Origin: Prevotella vespertina
GTDB taxonomy: Bacteria > Bacteroidota > Bacteroidia > Bacteroidales > Bacteroidaceae
Assembly (NCBI RefSeq): GCF_009728485.1
Contig: NZ_VVIQ01000007.1
Location: forward strand, 1-64,000
Direction: 5' to 3'
DNA: 64,000 nucleotides
Shown here: positions 1 through 9,128 of the stretch, one piece after another
How the letters are laid out: each line of letters starts with the position of its first letter
Numbering within the stretch: the first letter of the stretch is position 1
Notes under the pieces: model-generated
Database searches by the model: none
Seen by the model: only the letters and a program-made list of their open reading frames with translations
Told to the model about the DNA's origin: nothing
Translations under genes and position numbers: made by a program

Positions 1-59
1 GGATTCTCTTGTTTTTTTTTGCAACACTAAGATAAGTGAAAATTCTGACATGGCAAAAT

Positions 60-84
60 CCTGAGCAACTTTTTGTTGCTCAGG
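60..84. terminator. Hairpin terminator of an upstream gene
   Basis: A perfect 10-bp stem (CCTGAGCAAC with GTTGCTCAGG) encloses a short T-rich loop. No gene precedes it inside the window, so it probably ends a gene beyond the left edge. The rest of 1-335 is AT-rich leader for the susC gene and holds no other coding signal I can support. Confidence 0.6.
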
Positions 85-210
85 TACTTAAAAAGTTTAA
101 TTTATAATAGTGTTGCGGAATTAAGGGAAGGAAGGTTCTATTTAGTCTCTTTTGTGTTTATATTTGTTAAAAGATGTGTGTACACTATACTATATTACAA
201 TAGGATATAT

Positions 211-218
211 TATATTTG
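211..218 (+). promoter_or_regulatory. Probable -7 box of the SusC operon promoter
   Basis: TATATTTG matches the Bacteroidetes -7 consensus TAnnTTTG and lies about 115 bp upstream of the susC-like start. No clear TTTG -33 element is seen at the expected distance, so the promoter may depend on an activator. The implied leader is about 110 nt. Confidence 0.55.
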
Positions 219-335
219 CATCTGCAAAACCTAAAGGTGAAGAAAGAACAACCTAATATTAGACAACAAAGTCCTAAATACACCCCTAAAGGACCCCTAA
301 GTTAGATAATTTATTAACAAACTCAACTATAATCA

Positions 336-3300
336 ATGAGAAAAGGAAAGATTCTCCCAGTAAGTGTTTTCCTATCTTGCTGCTGCCTTAATGCGTTTGC
401 CAGTGGTCATGTCAGTTCATCTGACAATCTCGGCAAAAATATGGTGACAGCTGTTACCAAAGCTACAAGCACAGGTATCTTAGGAACACAACAATCTAAT
501 GGTGATGTAAAAGTTAACGGTACTGTCGTTGACAATGCCGGTGAGCCAATTATTGGTGCAACGGTAAGAGTAAAGAACTCTCAAAGTGGTACAGCAACTG
601 ACCTTGATGGTAAATTTGAGTTAAGCGTCCCTAAGGGGTCAACTCTTATCATCAGTTACGTCGGAATGCTTACGCAAGAGGTTCAAGTAACAGGTTCTTC
701 TGACCTGAAGATTACCCTGAAAGACGAAGCCCACAAGATTGACGAAGTCGTTGTAACCGCTTTAGGTATCAAACGCTCAGAGAAAGCTTTGAGTTATAAC
801 GTACAGAAGATTGGTGGCGAACAACTTAGTGCTGTTAAGAACGTAAACTTTGTTAACAGTCTGAATGGTGCTGTTGCTGGTGTTAACATCAACGCTTCAA
901 CGTCAGGTGTTGGTGGTGCTACTCGTGTTGTCATGCGCGGTACAAAGTCAATCACCGGTGGTAACAACGTTCTTTATGTAATCGATGGTGTGCCAATGCT
1001 CAATAAGAGTGGTGGTGATGTTGGCGGTGGTCGTTACTCAAGCCAACCAAGTGGTGAAGGTATTGCAGATATTAACCCAGACGATATTGAGAGCATCAAC
1101 GTTCTTACAGGTCCTTCTTCTGCTGCCCTTTATGGTTCAGCTGCCGCTAATGGTGTTATCATGATTAACACGAAACGTGGTGCAGAAGGAAAGGTGAAGG
1201 TTGCTGTTTCAAGCAGTATGGAGTTCTCTAATCCTTTTGTTATGCCTGAGTTCCAAAACACTTATGGCAACAAAGCAGGTTCTTTTGAAAGCTGGGGCGA
1301 TCGTTTAGCAACTCCATCTTCTTACAATCCTAAGAACTTCTTTAACACTGGTCATAGTTACATCAACTCTGTAACATTGACAACAGGTACAAAGACAAAT
1401 AAGACATATATCTCTGTTGCAACAACCAATGCAACTGGTATATTACCTAACAACAAATACAATCGTTACAACTTTACAGCTCGTAACACAAGCGACTTCC
1501 TCAATGACAAATTACATCTTGATGTAAGTGCTAGTTACATCATCCAGAACACACAGAACATGTATCGTCCTGGTGAGTACTACAACCCATTGACAGCCGT
1601 TTACCTTTTCCCACGTGGAGAGGACTGGTCAGCAGTACAGTTGTACAAACGTTACGACGCTTCACGCAAGTTTGCTACACAATATTGGCCTTATGGTGAC
1701 CAGGGTATGCAGTTGCAAAACCCTTACTTCATTGTTAACGACATGATGACTCCTACAGAGCGTAAGCGTTACATGTTCATGAGTAGCTTGAAGTATGACA
1801 TTCTTCCTTGGTTAAATGTTACTGGTCGTGTACGTGTTGATAACACTAACACTGAATCAGAGAGTCGTTTCCACGCAAGTGGTCAGGGCATCTTGTATGC
1901 AGGTACATATGGTAATGGTATCTACAACCACTCTCAGAGCATCGATCAGCAGACATACTTGGATATGATGTTCAACCTTGATAAGAGCTTCGGTACTGAT
2001 TATCGCTTAACAGCTAACCTTGGTGCCAGCCTCGAAGACTATCGCTCAAGTGGCGTTGGTTTTGGTGGTCCGATCCTCAAGGTTCCTAACTTGTTCTCTT
2101 CTGCAGCACTTGACCCTGTAAACGCGATACCTAATGACTCCGAGTTCCGTAAGCGTAATACAGCAGTCTTTGCTAGTGCAGAGCTCTCTTGGAAGGATAT
2201 GTTGTTCCTCTCAATGACAGGACGTAACGACTGGAGTTCACTCTTGGTAAATGCAAAGGAACCTTCTTTCTTCTATCCTTCTGTAGGTCTATCAGCCATT
2301 GTTACTAAGATGGCAAAACTTCCTGAGTTCATTTCATTCATGAAGGTGAGAGGTTCATATACTGAAGTAGGTTCTCCTATCCCTGATCGTTATCGTGGCG
2401 TTACACGCGGAACAGTGACCTACCCTATCTCTAATGGTATTCCTTCAACACGTACCATCATGCCTTTCTATGACTTCAAGGCTGAAAGAACGAGATCATA
2501 CGAGTTAGGTTTAGACCTACGTATGTTCAACAACAAATTGAACCTTGATCTTACTTGGTATCACTCTAATACCTACAACCAGACCTTCTTAGCAGAGCTC
2601 TCTGCAACTTCTCCTTATTCTGGTTTGTATATCCAGGCTGGTGACATTGCCAATACTGGTGTAGAAATGTCTTTGGCATATAATGACCATGTTGGTGCCG
2701 TTGACTTTGAATCACGTCTTGTATATAGCCGCAACGTCAATAAGGTAAAGAAGTTGGTTCGCAATTACCATACAGGTATTGACAATCAGGTAATCAACTT
2801 TACTGAGACTTCAGCTGGTGGTGGTTTCATTCGCGAGGGTGATAGCATGGGTGATGTATATATCACAAAGGTCTTGAAGCGTGATGCTGCTGGCAATATC
2901 GCTGTTGGTGCAGATGGTAGCCTTTCTTCTATGGACTTACCAAATGGTCAACGTCTAAAGATTGGAAACACTAACCCTGACTTCACTTTGGGTTGGAGAA
3001 ACAATATCTCATGGAAAGGTCTTAACCTTTCATTCCTTATCAATGCACGTGTTGGCGGTATCGTAACTTCTGCAACACAGGCTGTTCTCGATCAGTTCGG
3101 TGTATCTAAGGCAACAGCAGATGCAAGAGATCGTGGCTATGTAGAGGTTGCTGGTGGACAGAAAGTTGACCCACAGAAATACTACGAGGTTGTTGCAAAC
3201 CAGCAGCTGATGGGTTACTACTACTACAGTGCAACTAACGTTCGTCTACAGAACGTAAGTCTAAGCTACACATTGCCTAAGACTCTATTAGGACAAGGCT

Positions 3301-3470
3301 GGCCTGGCGTTACTGTTGGACTCATCGCTAATAACTTATGGATGATTTACAACAAGGCTCCATTCGACCCAGAAGTTGCTGCTTCTACTGGTACTTATGG
3401 TCAAGGTAGCGACTATTTCAGTGCTCCTAGCCTAAGAAACATTGGATTTAGCTTGAAACTTAACTTCTAA
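336..3470 (+). CDS. SusC-family TonB-dependent outer-membrane transporter
   Basis: This 1044-aa protein is the expected size of a SusC/RagA porin that imports oligosaccharides through the outer membrane using TonB energy. Residues 1-23 form a signal peptide. Residues about 57-132 are a carboxypeptidase-regulatory-like domain (VNGTVVDNAGEPIIGATV), typical of SusC proteins. A plug domain follows at about 148-280 with the LYVIDGVPM signature, then a long beta-barrel ending in an aromatic residue (LKLNF). It is first in a five-gene operon and lies 12 nt upstream of its SusD partner. Substrate is inferred from neighbours (GH18, fucosidase, sialidase, galactosidase) as host-type N-glycan or a related glycan; the sequence itself does not prove it. 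Confidence 0.95.
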   Translation: MRKGKILPVSVFLSCCCLNAFASGHVSSSDNLGKNMVTAVTKATSTGILGTQQSNGDVKVNGTVVDNAGEPIIGATVRVKNSQSGTATDLDGKFELSVPKGSTLIISYVGMLTQEVQVTGSSDLKITLKDEAHKIDEVVVTALGIKRSEKALSYNVQKIGGEQLSAVKNVNFVNSLNGAVAGVNINASTSGVGGATRVVMRGTKSITGGNNVLYVIDGVPMLNKSGGDVGGGRYSSQPSGEGIADINPDDIESINVLTGPSSAALYGSAAANGVIMINTKRGAEGKVKVAVSSSMEFSNPFVMPEFQNTYGNKAGSFESWGDRLATPSSYNPKNFFNTGHSYINSVTLTTGTKTNKTYISVATTNATGILPNNKYNRYNFTARNTSDFLNDKLHLDVSASYIIQNTQNMYRPGEYYNPLTAVYLFPRGEDWSAVQLYKRYDASRKFATQYWPYGDQGMQLQNPYFIVNDMMTPTERKRYMFMSSLKYDILPWLNVTGRVRVDNTNTESESRFHASGQGILYAGTYGNGIYNHSQSIDQQTYLDMMFNLDKSFGTDYRLTANLGASLEDYRSSGVGFGGPILKVPNLFSSAALDPVNAIPNDSEFRKRNTAVFASAELSWKDMLFLSMTGRNDWSSLLVNAKEPSFFYPSVGLSAIVTKMAKLPEFISFMKVRGSYTEVGSPIPDRYRGVTRGTVTYPISNGIPSTRTIMPFYDFKAERTRSYELGLDLRMFNNKLNLDLTWYHSNTYNQTFLAELSATSPYSGLYIQAGDIANTGVEMSLAYNDHVGAVDFESRLVYSRNVNKVKKLVRNYHTGIDNQVINFTETSAGGGFIREGDSMGDVYITKVLKRDAAGNIAVGADGSLSSMDLPNGQRLKIGNTNPDFTLGWRNNISWKGLNLSFLINARVGGIVTSATQAVLDQFGVSKATADARDRGYVEVAGGQKVDPQKYYEVVANQQLMGYYYYSATNVRLQNVSLSYTLPKTLLGQGWPGVTVGLIANNLWMIYNKAPFDPEVAASTGTYGQGSDYFSAPSLRNIGFSLKLNF

Positions 3471-3482
3471 AACGAATTTCTC

Positions 3483-5078
3483 ATGAAACGAAATATTAAT
3501 TCTATTATATGTGTTTCGGCTCTTGCCGCATCACTATTAGCTTCTTGCCAAGCTGACTTTGAGGATATAAATCGTGATCATCGTCAGCCAACAGAAACAC
3601 AATTGGAACAAGATAACCTAAATGTTGGTGGTTTTGTTACTTCTTTCGAAGAGAGTATCTTCCCTGTAGGTTCTTCTGGTACAGGTTATGTTAATGATTA
3701 TCAGATTCCTTACACACTAGCAGGTGCATGCTGGATTGGCTATATGGCACCAGCTCAAAATAAGTGGGTTGGACGTGGTTTCCCAAGCTATGCTCTGAAG
3801 CCATGGAGCCAGTATACCTACAATGTTATGGCTGGTAATGCCTTCCGTAACTTCCTTGACGTTAAGAAGCGTACTGCTAATGATCCTGAAGGATTAGCAA
3901 TAGCACAAATCATCAAGGTTGCAGCAGTTCACAAAGCAACAGATACCTTTGGTCCTATTCCTTATACCAAGGCTGGTATCGCTGGTGCTACAACAGCTGA
4001 ATACGACTCACAAGAAGATGTTTATAAGGCTATGCTAAAAGATTTGGACGACGCTGTTCAGGCTCTTAGCAATGGTGGACATGATGTGTTCCCTAAGTAT
4101 GATATCATTTACGAGGGAAATTACACTAAGTGGTGTAAGTTTGCTAACTCTTTAATGCTTCGCTTGGCTATGCGCATTGTTTACGCTAATCCAACACTTG
4201 CACAGCAATATGCAGAGAAAGCAATCAATAATCCTTATGGTGTAATTGAATCTGCTAAAGACGCTGCACAGCTATCTAAGGGTGCAGGTGTTTCTCTACG
4301 AAATCCATTAGTAATCATCAATGGCAGCTACAATGACGTTCGTATGGGTGCAGAGATTGAATCATACCTCAAGGGTTATGACGATCCACGTATCGCCTCT
4401 TACTTTGTAAAGTCAAAGAATAATGGTATCGAGGGTTACTATGGCGTTCGTTCAAGTATTCCAAACACAACAGACTACTTGGATAAGACAAAGTCATCTT
4501 CTCTCAATGTGCAAGACGCAACACCTATTTACATCATGAAGGCTTCTGAGGTTTACTTCCTACGTGCTGAAGGTGCACTTCGTGGTTGGAACATGGGCGG
4601 TGGCTCAGCACAGTCATACTACGACAAGGGTATTGCAACATCATTTGAAGAGAATGGTTTAAGCTCAGCACAAGCAACAGCTTATGCAGCAAATAGTACA
4701 GCAAAACCAGCTAACTTTATTGATGCACAACACTCTGAATATAATGCAACTGCAGCCTCTACGATCACTATCAAATGGCAAAGCAGCGATACCTTTGAGA
4801 AGAACTTAGAACGCATTATCACACAGAAGTACCTTGCTATCTATCCTGATGGACAGGAGGCTTGGTCAGAGTTCCGCCGTACAGGATATCCTCGTATATT
4901 CCCTTCTGTTCTTAACGCAACAGATTGTGATGTTGATGGTGACCTCCGTCCTACACGTATTCCATACTCAAATGATGAATACACCAAGAACCTTGCAAAT
5001 GTTCAGAAGGCTGTTTCATTATTGAATGGACCTGACAATGGCGCTACACGTGTATGGTGGGATAAGAAGAATAAATAA
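3483..5078 (+). CDS. SusD/RagB-family surface glycan-binding lipoprotein
   Basis: This 531-aa lipoprotein has a lipobox LASC ending at Cys22 and the helical TPR-rich SusD layout. It has the SusD-like marks near the N-terminus (QADFEDINRD), a conserved KATDTFGPIPYT stretch around residues 152-163, and YFLRAEGALRGW near residue 360. SusD proteins act as the lid on the SusC barrel and hand over oligosaccharides at the cell surface. The tight spacing to susC and the downstream GH18 gene support one transcription unit. It looks closer to the SusD-like_2 branch than to starch SusD, which is my judgement from overall pattern. Confidence 0.93.
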   Translation: MKRNINSIICVSALAASLLASCQADFEDINRDHRQPTETQLEQDNLNVGGFVTSFEESIFPVGSSGTGYVNDYQIPYTLAGACWIGYMAPAQNKWVGRGFPSYALKPWSQYTYNVMAGNAFRNFLDVKKRTANDPEGLAIAQIIKVAAVHKATDTFGPIPYTKAGIAGATTAEYDSQEDVYKAMLKDLDDAVQALSNGGHDVFPKYDIIYEGNYTKWCKFANSLMLRLAMRIVYANPTLAQQYAEKAINNPYGVIESAKDAAQLSKGAGVSLRNPLVIINGSYNDVRMGAEIESYLKGYDDPRIASYFVKSKNNGIEGYYGVRSSIPNTTDYLDKTKSSSLNVQDATPIYIMKASEVYFLRAEGALRGWNMGGGSAQSYYDKGIATSFEENGLSSAQATAYAANSTAKPANFIDAQHSEYNATAASTITIKWQSSDTFEKNLERIITQKYLAIYPDGQEAWSEFRRTGYPRIFPSVLNATDCDVDGDLRPTRIPYSNDEYTKNLANVQKAVSLLNGPDNGATRVWWDKKNK

Positions 5079-5098
5079 CCCTTATAAAGATTATTCAC

Positions 5099-6202
5099 AT
5101 GAAGAAATATTATATTTTCGGTCTCTTAGCATTACTCTTCGCTACTGTTAGTTGTAGCGATTGGACAGAGCCTGCAACAAAGAATATCGACGGACTCTTA
5201 GCTGATGCTGATGCTGCACAGGCAAAAGCACATGAGGCTTATCTTGCTAACCTCCGTGCGTACAAACTATCAGATCACCAAGTCACCTTCGGGTGGTTTG
5301 GTGGCTGGACAGGTGAGAATCCAGCATCACGCTGCCTCTATAATCTCCCTGATAGTACAGACTTCGTATCTCTTTGGGATGGTTTCTCTAATCTAACCAA
5401 GGCACAACAGGCAGACTTGAAGCGTGCCCAAGAAGAGAAAGGTATCCGTGCATTGGCATGTGCTCTTCTTTTCGACATCGGTAAAGGTGTAACCCCTGCA
5501 CAGCCTAAAGCATCAAAGGATAAAGGTGAGACATGGGAACAATACAACCACAACTACTGGGGTTGGGTAGATGGTGATGAAGAGAAGATCAATGCCGCTA
5601 TTGTAAAGTATGCTAATGCAATTTGCGACACAATCTATAAGTACAACCTCGATGGTTTCGATCTCGACGCAGAGCCTTATATCCCACAACCATTCCAGAC
5701 CAGTAAAGAGATGTGGCAAGGCGATCGTATGAATCTATTCATCCGCACTATGGGTAAGCGTATCGGGCCAAAGGCTGAGACAGAAGAAGGTAGAAAGAAA
5801 CTGCTAGTCGTTGATGGTGAACCTTACTGGTTCTCTGCAGATATGGCTCTCTACTTCAACTACTACATTCTTCAGGCTTACAACTGCTATTCTTACACTG
5901 ATCTTGACACACGCTTCCAGCAGGTTGCTAACAAATTTGCGTCAAAGCAATCAGCTGAGGAGGTAGCTCGCAAGCTCATCGTAACAGAGAACTTCGAGGC
6001 TTACTCTGCTAAGGGTGGTGTAAACTTCACGACTCGTGATGGAAAGACTGTCACATCTTACCTTGGTATGGCTCAATGGCAACCACTAAAGGGACGTAAG
6101 GGCGGTATCGGTAGTTACCACATGGAGAAAGATTACGCAGCTAATCCTTCTTACAAGTACCTACGTCAGGGTATCCAGATCATGAATCCTGCTATAAAAT
6201 AA
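5099..6202 (+). CDS. GH18 endo-beta-N-acetylglucosaminidase-like lipoprotein
   Basis: This 367-aa lipoprotein (lipobox TVSC, Cys19) carries the GH18 active-site motif DGFDLDAE at residues 185-192, with Glu192 as the expected acid/base. GH18 proteins of this compact lipoprotein type in Bacteroides SusCD operons cleave the chitobiose core of N-glycans, releasing the glycan from protein. Chitinase activity cannot be excluded by motif alone. It sits directly behind susD and ahead of two binding lipoproteins, as in known N-glycan utilization loci. Surface location is inferred from the lipobox and operon context. Confidence 0.88.
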   Translation: MKKYYIFGLLALLFATVSCSDWTEPATKNIDGLLADADAAQAKAHEAYLANLRAYKLSDHQVTFGWFGGWTGENPASRCLYNLPDSTDFVSLWDGFSNLTKAQQADLKRAQEEKGIRALACALLFDIGKGVTPAQPKASKDKGETWEQYNHNYWGWVDGDEEKINAAIVKYANAICDTIYKYNLDGFDLDAEPYIPQPFQTSKEMWQGDRMNLFIRTMGKRIGPKAETEEGRKKLLVVDGEPYWFSADMALYFNYYILQAYNCYSYTDLDTRFQQVANKFASKQSAEEVARKLIVTENFEAYSAKGGVNFTTRDGKTVTSYLGMAQWQPLKGRKGGIGSYHMEKDYAANPSYKYLRQGIQIMNPAIK

Positions 6203-6222
6203 CTAAAACATAAATAGACAAG

Positions 6223-7347
6223 ATGAAACATATATTTCAATTCTTAGGTATCGCTTCTATTGCATGTCTCACATGGTCATGTGCAAATGTAGACTATGAT
6301 GAGGTGGGTAATGAAGGCAAGTTACCCAACGCAATATATATTGATGGTGCAGATGTTGCTCCTATCTCTAAGCTCACAGTAGACGCAGCGGGTGGTAAGG
6401 CTAGCTTCACTGCTCGTGCAGCAAACAGACTATCATCTAATGCTACTCTGAAGTTTGCTGTTGATGAGCAAGAGCTTACAAAGTACAATGAGGCAAATGG
6501 CACACATTATAAGCTATTGCCTGCAAAGTATTACAGCCTATCAACAGAGAATCTCACCATTGATAAGGCAAATATCTCTAATGGTACTATCGATGTAAAC
6601 GTTAAGCCACTTGGTGACGATTTAGATGCTTCAACAAAGTATGCAATACCTGTAAAGATTGCTTCAGTTGATGGTGCTAAGCTCTTAGGCTCAAGCTCTG
6701 TAAAGATCTTCGCTATCGACCGCGTACTCTATACAACCGCTCTACGTCAGAAGAACTTCTACTTGAAGACCGTTTTCCCAACACCTTACACAGGCTTACA
6801 TGAGTGGACAATGTCTTACGCTATCAAGCTTGATCGCAACAAAGATAACCAGGCAGTTCTCTCTCCAGACTTCTATTCTCGTGTCACTGCTGATGGTGCT
6901 TTGCAGATGAAGGTGGGTGAGACAGACGATCCTAAGGCATTTGCTAAAACAAAGCTACAGCCAGGTAAGTGGTATTACATTGCTTGGGTTTACAAGAACC
7001 AGCATGTAAGATGCTACATCAATGGCGTACTTGATAACGAGTTTGACGTACCAAAGGTTGAGACTTTCACTAAGTTGAACATGAGTTGGGGCGCATTCGA
7101 GGGCTATGTTCGTGAGATTCGTCTCTATGACAAAGCACTCACAGCATTCCAGATAGCTGATAACTTATACATTGAAACTCCTGACAATCCAGACTTACTC
7201 TTCTATGCTCCATTAGACAAGAAGACTGGTATCAAGGATGTATCAAAGAAGCAGAATACTATCAAGGTTTATGTTCCAGGTTCTGGCGATGGTACAGAGT
7301 ATGACCAAAGCCTTATAACATGGTCGAATGAGAAGTTCCCAGAATAA
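6223..7347 (+). CDS. DUF1735 lipoprotein with C-terminal LamG-like domain
   Basis: This 374-aa lipoprotein has a lipobox ending at Cys20 (TWSC). The N-terminal half (about 30-150) resembles the DUF1735 beta-sandwich, including the sequence NEANGTHYKLLPAKYY. The C-terminal half (about 170-345) resembles a concanavalin A/LamG-like jelly roll, with WYYIAWVYKNQHVRCYINGV as the typical central strand. Such proteins accompany GH18 enzymes in Bacteroides loci and are thought to be surface glycan-binding proteins. No catalytic motif is seen. It follows the GH18 gene by 20 nt and precedes a second DUF1735 gene, so it is probably co-transcribed. Confidence 0.82.
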   Translation: MKHIFQFLGIASIACLTWSCANVDYDEVGNEGKLPNAIYIDGADVAPISKLTVDAAGGKASFTARAANRLSSNATLKFAVDEQELTKYNEANGTHYKLLPAKYYSLSTENLTIDKANISNGTIDVNVKPLGDDLDASTKYAIPVKIASVDGAKLLGSSSVKIFAIDRVLYTTALRQKNFYLKTVFPTPYTGLHEWTMSYAIKLDRNKDNQAVLSPDFYSRVTADGALQMKVGETDDPKAFAKTKLQPGKWYYIAWVYKNQHVRCYINGVLDNEFDVPKVETFTKLNMSWGAFEGYVREIRLYDKALTAFQIADNLYIETPDNPDLLFYAPLDKKTGIKDVSKKQNTIKVYVPGSGDGTEYDQSLITWSNEKFPE

Positions 7348-7371
7348 ACATTCAATAAGTAACTAAGCAAT

Positions 7372-8727
7372 ATGAAAAAGAACATATATATTATAGCAGT
7401 TGCACTCGCAGCTACAACCTTTACGGGTTGTAGCCACGATTACAACTACGATGGAGAATACGACATCCCAGGTTATTTCCATGGCTCTGACCCACGAAAC
7501 AACTTGGTTTACTTCCCAACTAATGTTCAGGAATATACCAACGACTTCGTTGGTGACATCCCTGTGGGTGAGAATAGTCACACATTCAACTTCACAGCAA
7601 ACATTAGTCGTAATCTTACTAACGCTACTAAGATTCAGGTGGCATTAGCAGCTGACGCTCCATTGTTGGCTACTACTTACAAAGATTATCAGGTGGCTAC
7701 TGCTGATCAGATATCTCTTCCTAACAACGGAGTATTTGACTTTGCTACTGGCACTACTCAAGTAAACATACCAGTCACTGTAAATAATCTCCAGAAGATT
7801 ACCAAACCAACAGTCGTACCAGTACGTATTACGCCTTCAAGTGCTGACTTGAAGAATCCATCAACAAACAAGCAGGACTATGCTTACATCGTTATTCAAC
7901 CTAAGGATGTATGGACTGCTAAGCTTATTGGTGAAGGTGGTATAGCAAAGATTGGTGCTTCTTCTACTACATATACAAGTGGCACAACATTGAATATCCA
8001 ATTTGCTACAACCAAGCAGCTTACTGAAGATTGCAAGGTAGGACTAGAGCGTGACAACTCTCTCTTCAAGAGTGAGGGTGAGGCGAAGCTTGCTCCTGAG
8101 GGTATCGCTGTCGCTTCACAGGTAAGTGCAAAGAACTTATCAGATGTGCAAACTACCGTAACATTGCAGCATCCAGAGAAGTTCACAGCAGAGGGATTAT
8201 ACATCCTTCCAATGCGTGCAGTATATTATGACAAGGCTGGCAACAAGCATTACATCCAAGGCGGAGAGGTGCTCATCCCTATTAATGTAGCTGATATCCA
8301 CTTCGAGGCATCATCTTCAACTCCATCAGGTAGCAAAATCTCTAGCTCAGATTACACTATCACTACTTCTAGAGACTTCTCTTATGGATCAATAGAAGAT
8401 ATGTCAGATGAAGATACTGAGCAGTACACTTACCTCCCACAAGGTACAACCGACCTCACTATCGATTTGAAGCAAACAACAAGTGTAAAGGGTATAAGCC
8501 TAGGAATATTTGTCAACGAAGATTATGCTTACTATCCTGATTACGTAAAGGTTTATGGTAGTACCGATGGTTCTAACTGGAAACTCATGTCTGACAAGAT
8601 TACGATGAACCAAACAACCTGGAATGACATCGTTGCTACGAAGACTACAAACGTACGCTACCTAAAGATTGAGTACCATACACCTGAGGCGTTTGGCTCA
8701 TTATCAGAGATTGAAATCTTTAAGTAA
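7372..8727 (+). CDS. DUF1735 / discoidin-domain surface lipoprotein
   Basis: This 451-aa lipoprotein has a lipobox ending at Cys20 (FTGC). Residues about 35-310 form beta-sandwich DUF1735-like modules. Residues about 315-451 look like an F5/8 type C (discoidin, CBM32-like) domain, with YVKVYGSTDGSNWK and a terminal LSEIEIF strand. It is the last gene of the SusCD-GH18 operon and is followed by a strong hairpin at 8777-8843. The likely role is surface glycan capture for the neighbouring SusCD pair. The exact ligand is not visible. Confidence 0.8.
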   Translation: MKKNIYIIAVALAATTFTGCSHDYNYDGEYDIPGYFHGSDPRNNLVYFPTNVQEYTNDFVGDIPVGENSHTFNFTANISRNLTNATKIQVALAADAPLLATTYKDYQVATADQISLPNNGVFDFATGTTQVNIPVTVNNLQKITKPTVVPVRITPSSADLKNPSTNKQDYAYIVIQPKDVWTAKLIGEGGIAKIGASSTTYTSGTTLNIQFATTKQLTEDCKVGLERDNSLFKSEGEAKLAPEGIAVASQVSAKNLSDVQTTVTLQHPEKFTAEGLYILPMRAVYYDKAGNKHYIQGGEVLIPINVADIHFEASSSTPSGSKISSSDYTITTSRDFSYGSIEDMSDEDTEQYTYLPQGTTDLTIDLKQTTSVKGISLGIFVNEDYAYYPDYVKVYGSTDGSNWKLMSDKITMNQTTWNDIVATKTTNVRYLKIEYHTPEAFGSLSEIEIFK

Positions 8728-8776
8728 TTCCGATAATAAGTAAACATCCTCACAGGTGTTTACAACAAGCAAGAAC

Positions 8777-8843
8777 AAGAGGCTGTATCGCTTCTCTTAC
8801 CACTACAATAAGTGGATAATGAGATGAGGTACAGCCTCTTTTG
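8777..8843 (+). terminator. Terminator of the SusC operon
   Basis: The arms AAGAGGCTGTA (8777-8787) and TACAGCCTCTT (8830-8840) pair perfectly over 11 bp and are followed by TTTG. The loop is long, about 42 nt, and contains a smaller dyad around CCACT/AGTGG. Confidence 0.7.
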
Positions 8844-8859
8844 CGTCATCTCCATACAG

Positions 8860-8960
8860 CACATATGTGTTACCACTCATTACACATATGTGTTACCACG
8901 CATGACACATATGTGCTACTACTTGTGACACGTATGTGCTATTCATTGCTACACATAGGA
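8860..8960. repeat. 23-bp tandem array with palindromic CACATATGTG cores
   Basis: Four head-to-tail units start at 8860, 8883, 8906 and 8929, exactly 23 bp apart, and a partial fifth starts at 8952. Each unit opens with the 10-bp palindrome CACATATGTG (CACGTATGTG in unit 4), followed by a 13-bp spacer that varies but keeps a TAC/CTA pattern. The array lies in the convergent gap between the SusC operon and the fucosidase gene, and between their two hairpin terminators. Just after it, AGTATCAT/ATGATACT (8969-8988) sits inside AGGAGAACC/GGTTCTCCT (8957-9032). No ORF covers it. Confidence 0.85.
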
Positions 8961-9042
8961 GAACCAGAAGTATCATCAGTATGATACTACAAAGCGACCA
9001 TCAATCGAATGGGATAAAAGATAGGTTCTCCTGCAAACAAAG

Positions 9043-9095
9043 AAACGCCCTTCTTGAGTTGAGATAAGCGTTATCTCGCATCAAGAAGGGCGTTT
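9043..9095. terminator. Long nested hairpin between convergent genes
   Basis: The arms AAACGCCCTTCTTGA (9043-9057) and TCAAGAAGGGCGTTT (9081-9095) pair over 15 bp. An inner stem GAGATAA/TTATCTC (9061-9077) is nested inside. It follows the 3' end of the fucosidase gene on the minus strand and probably terminates it. The AAACGCCCTTCTT core recurs in the hairpin at 20292-20328. Confidence 0.75.
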
Positions 9096-9128
9096 GCTCT
9101 ATTTAAGACAGGTCTGTCTGCCGCTCTC

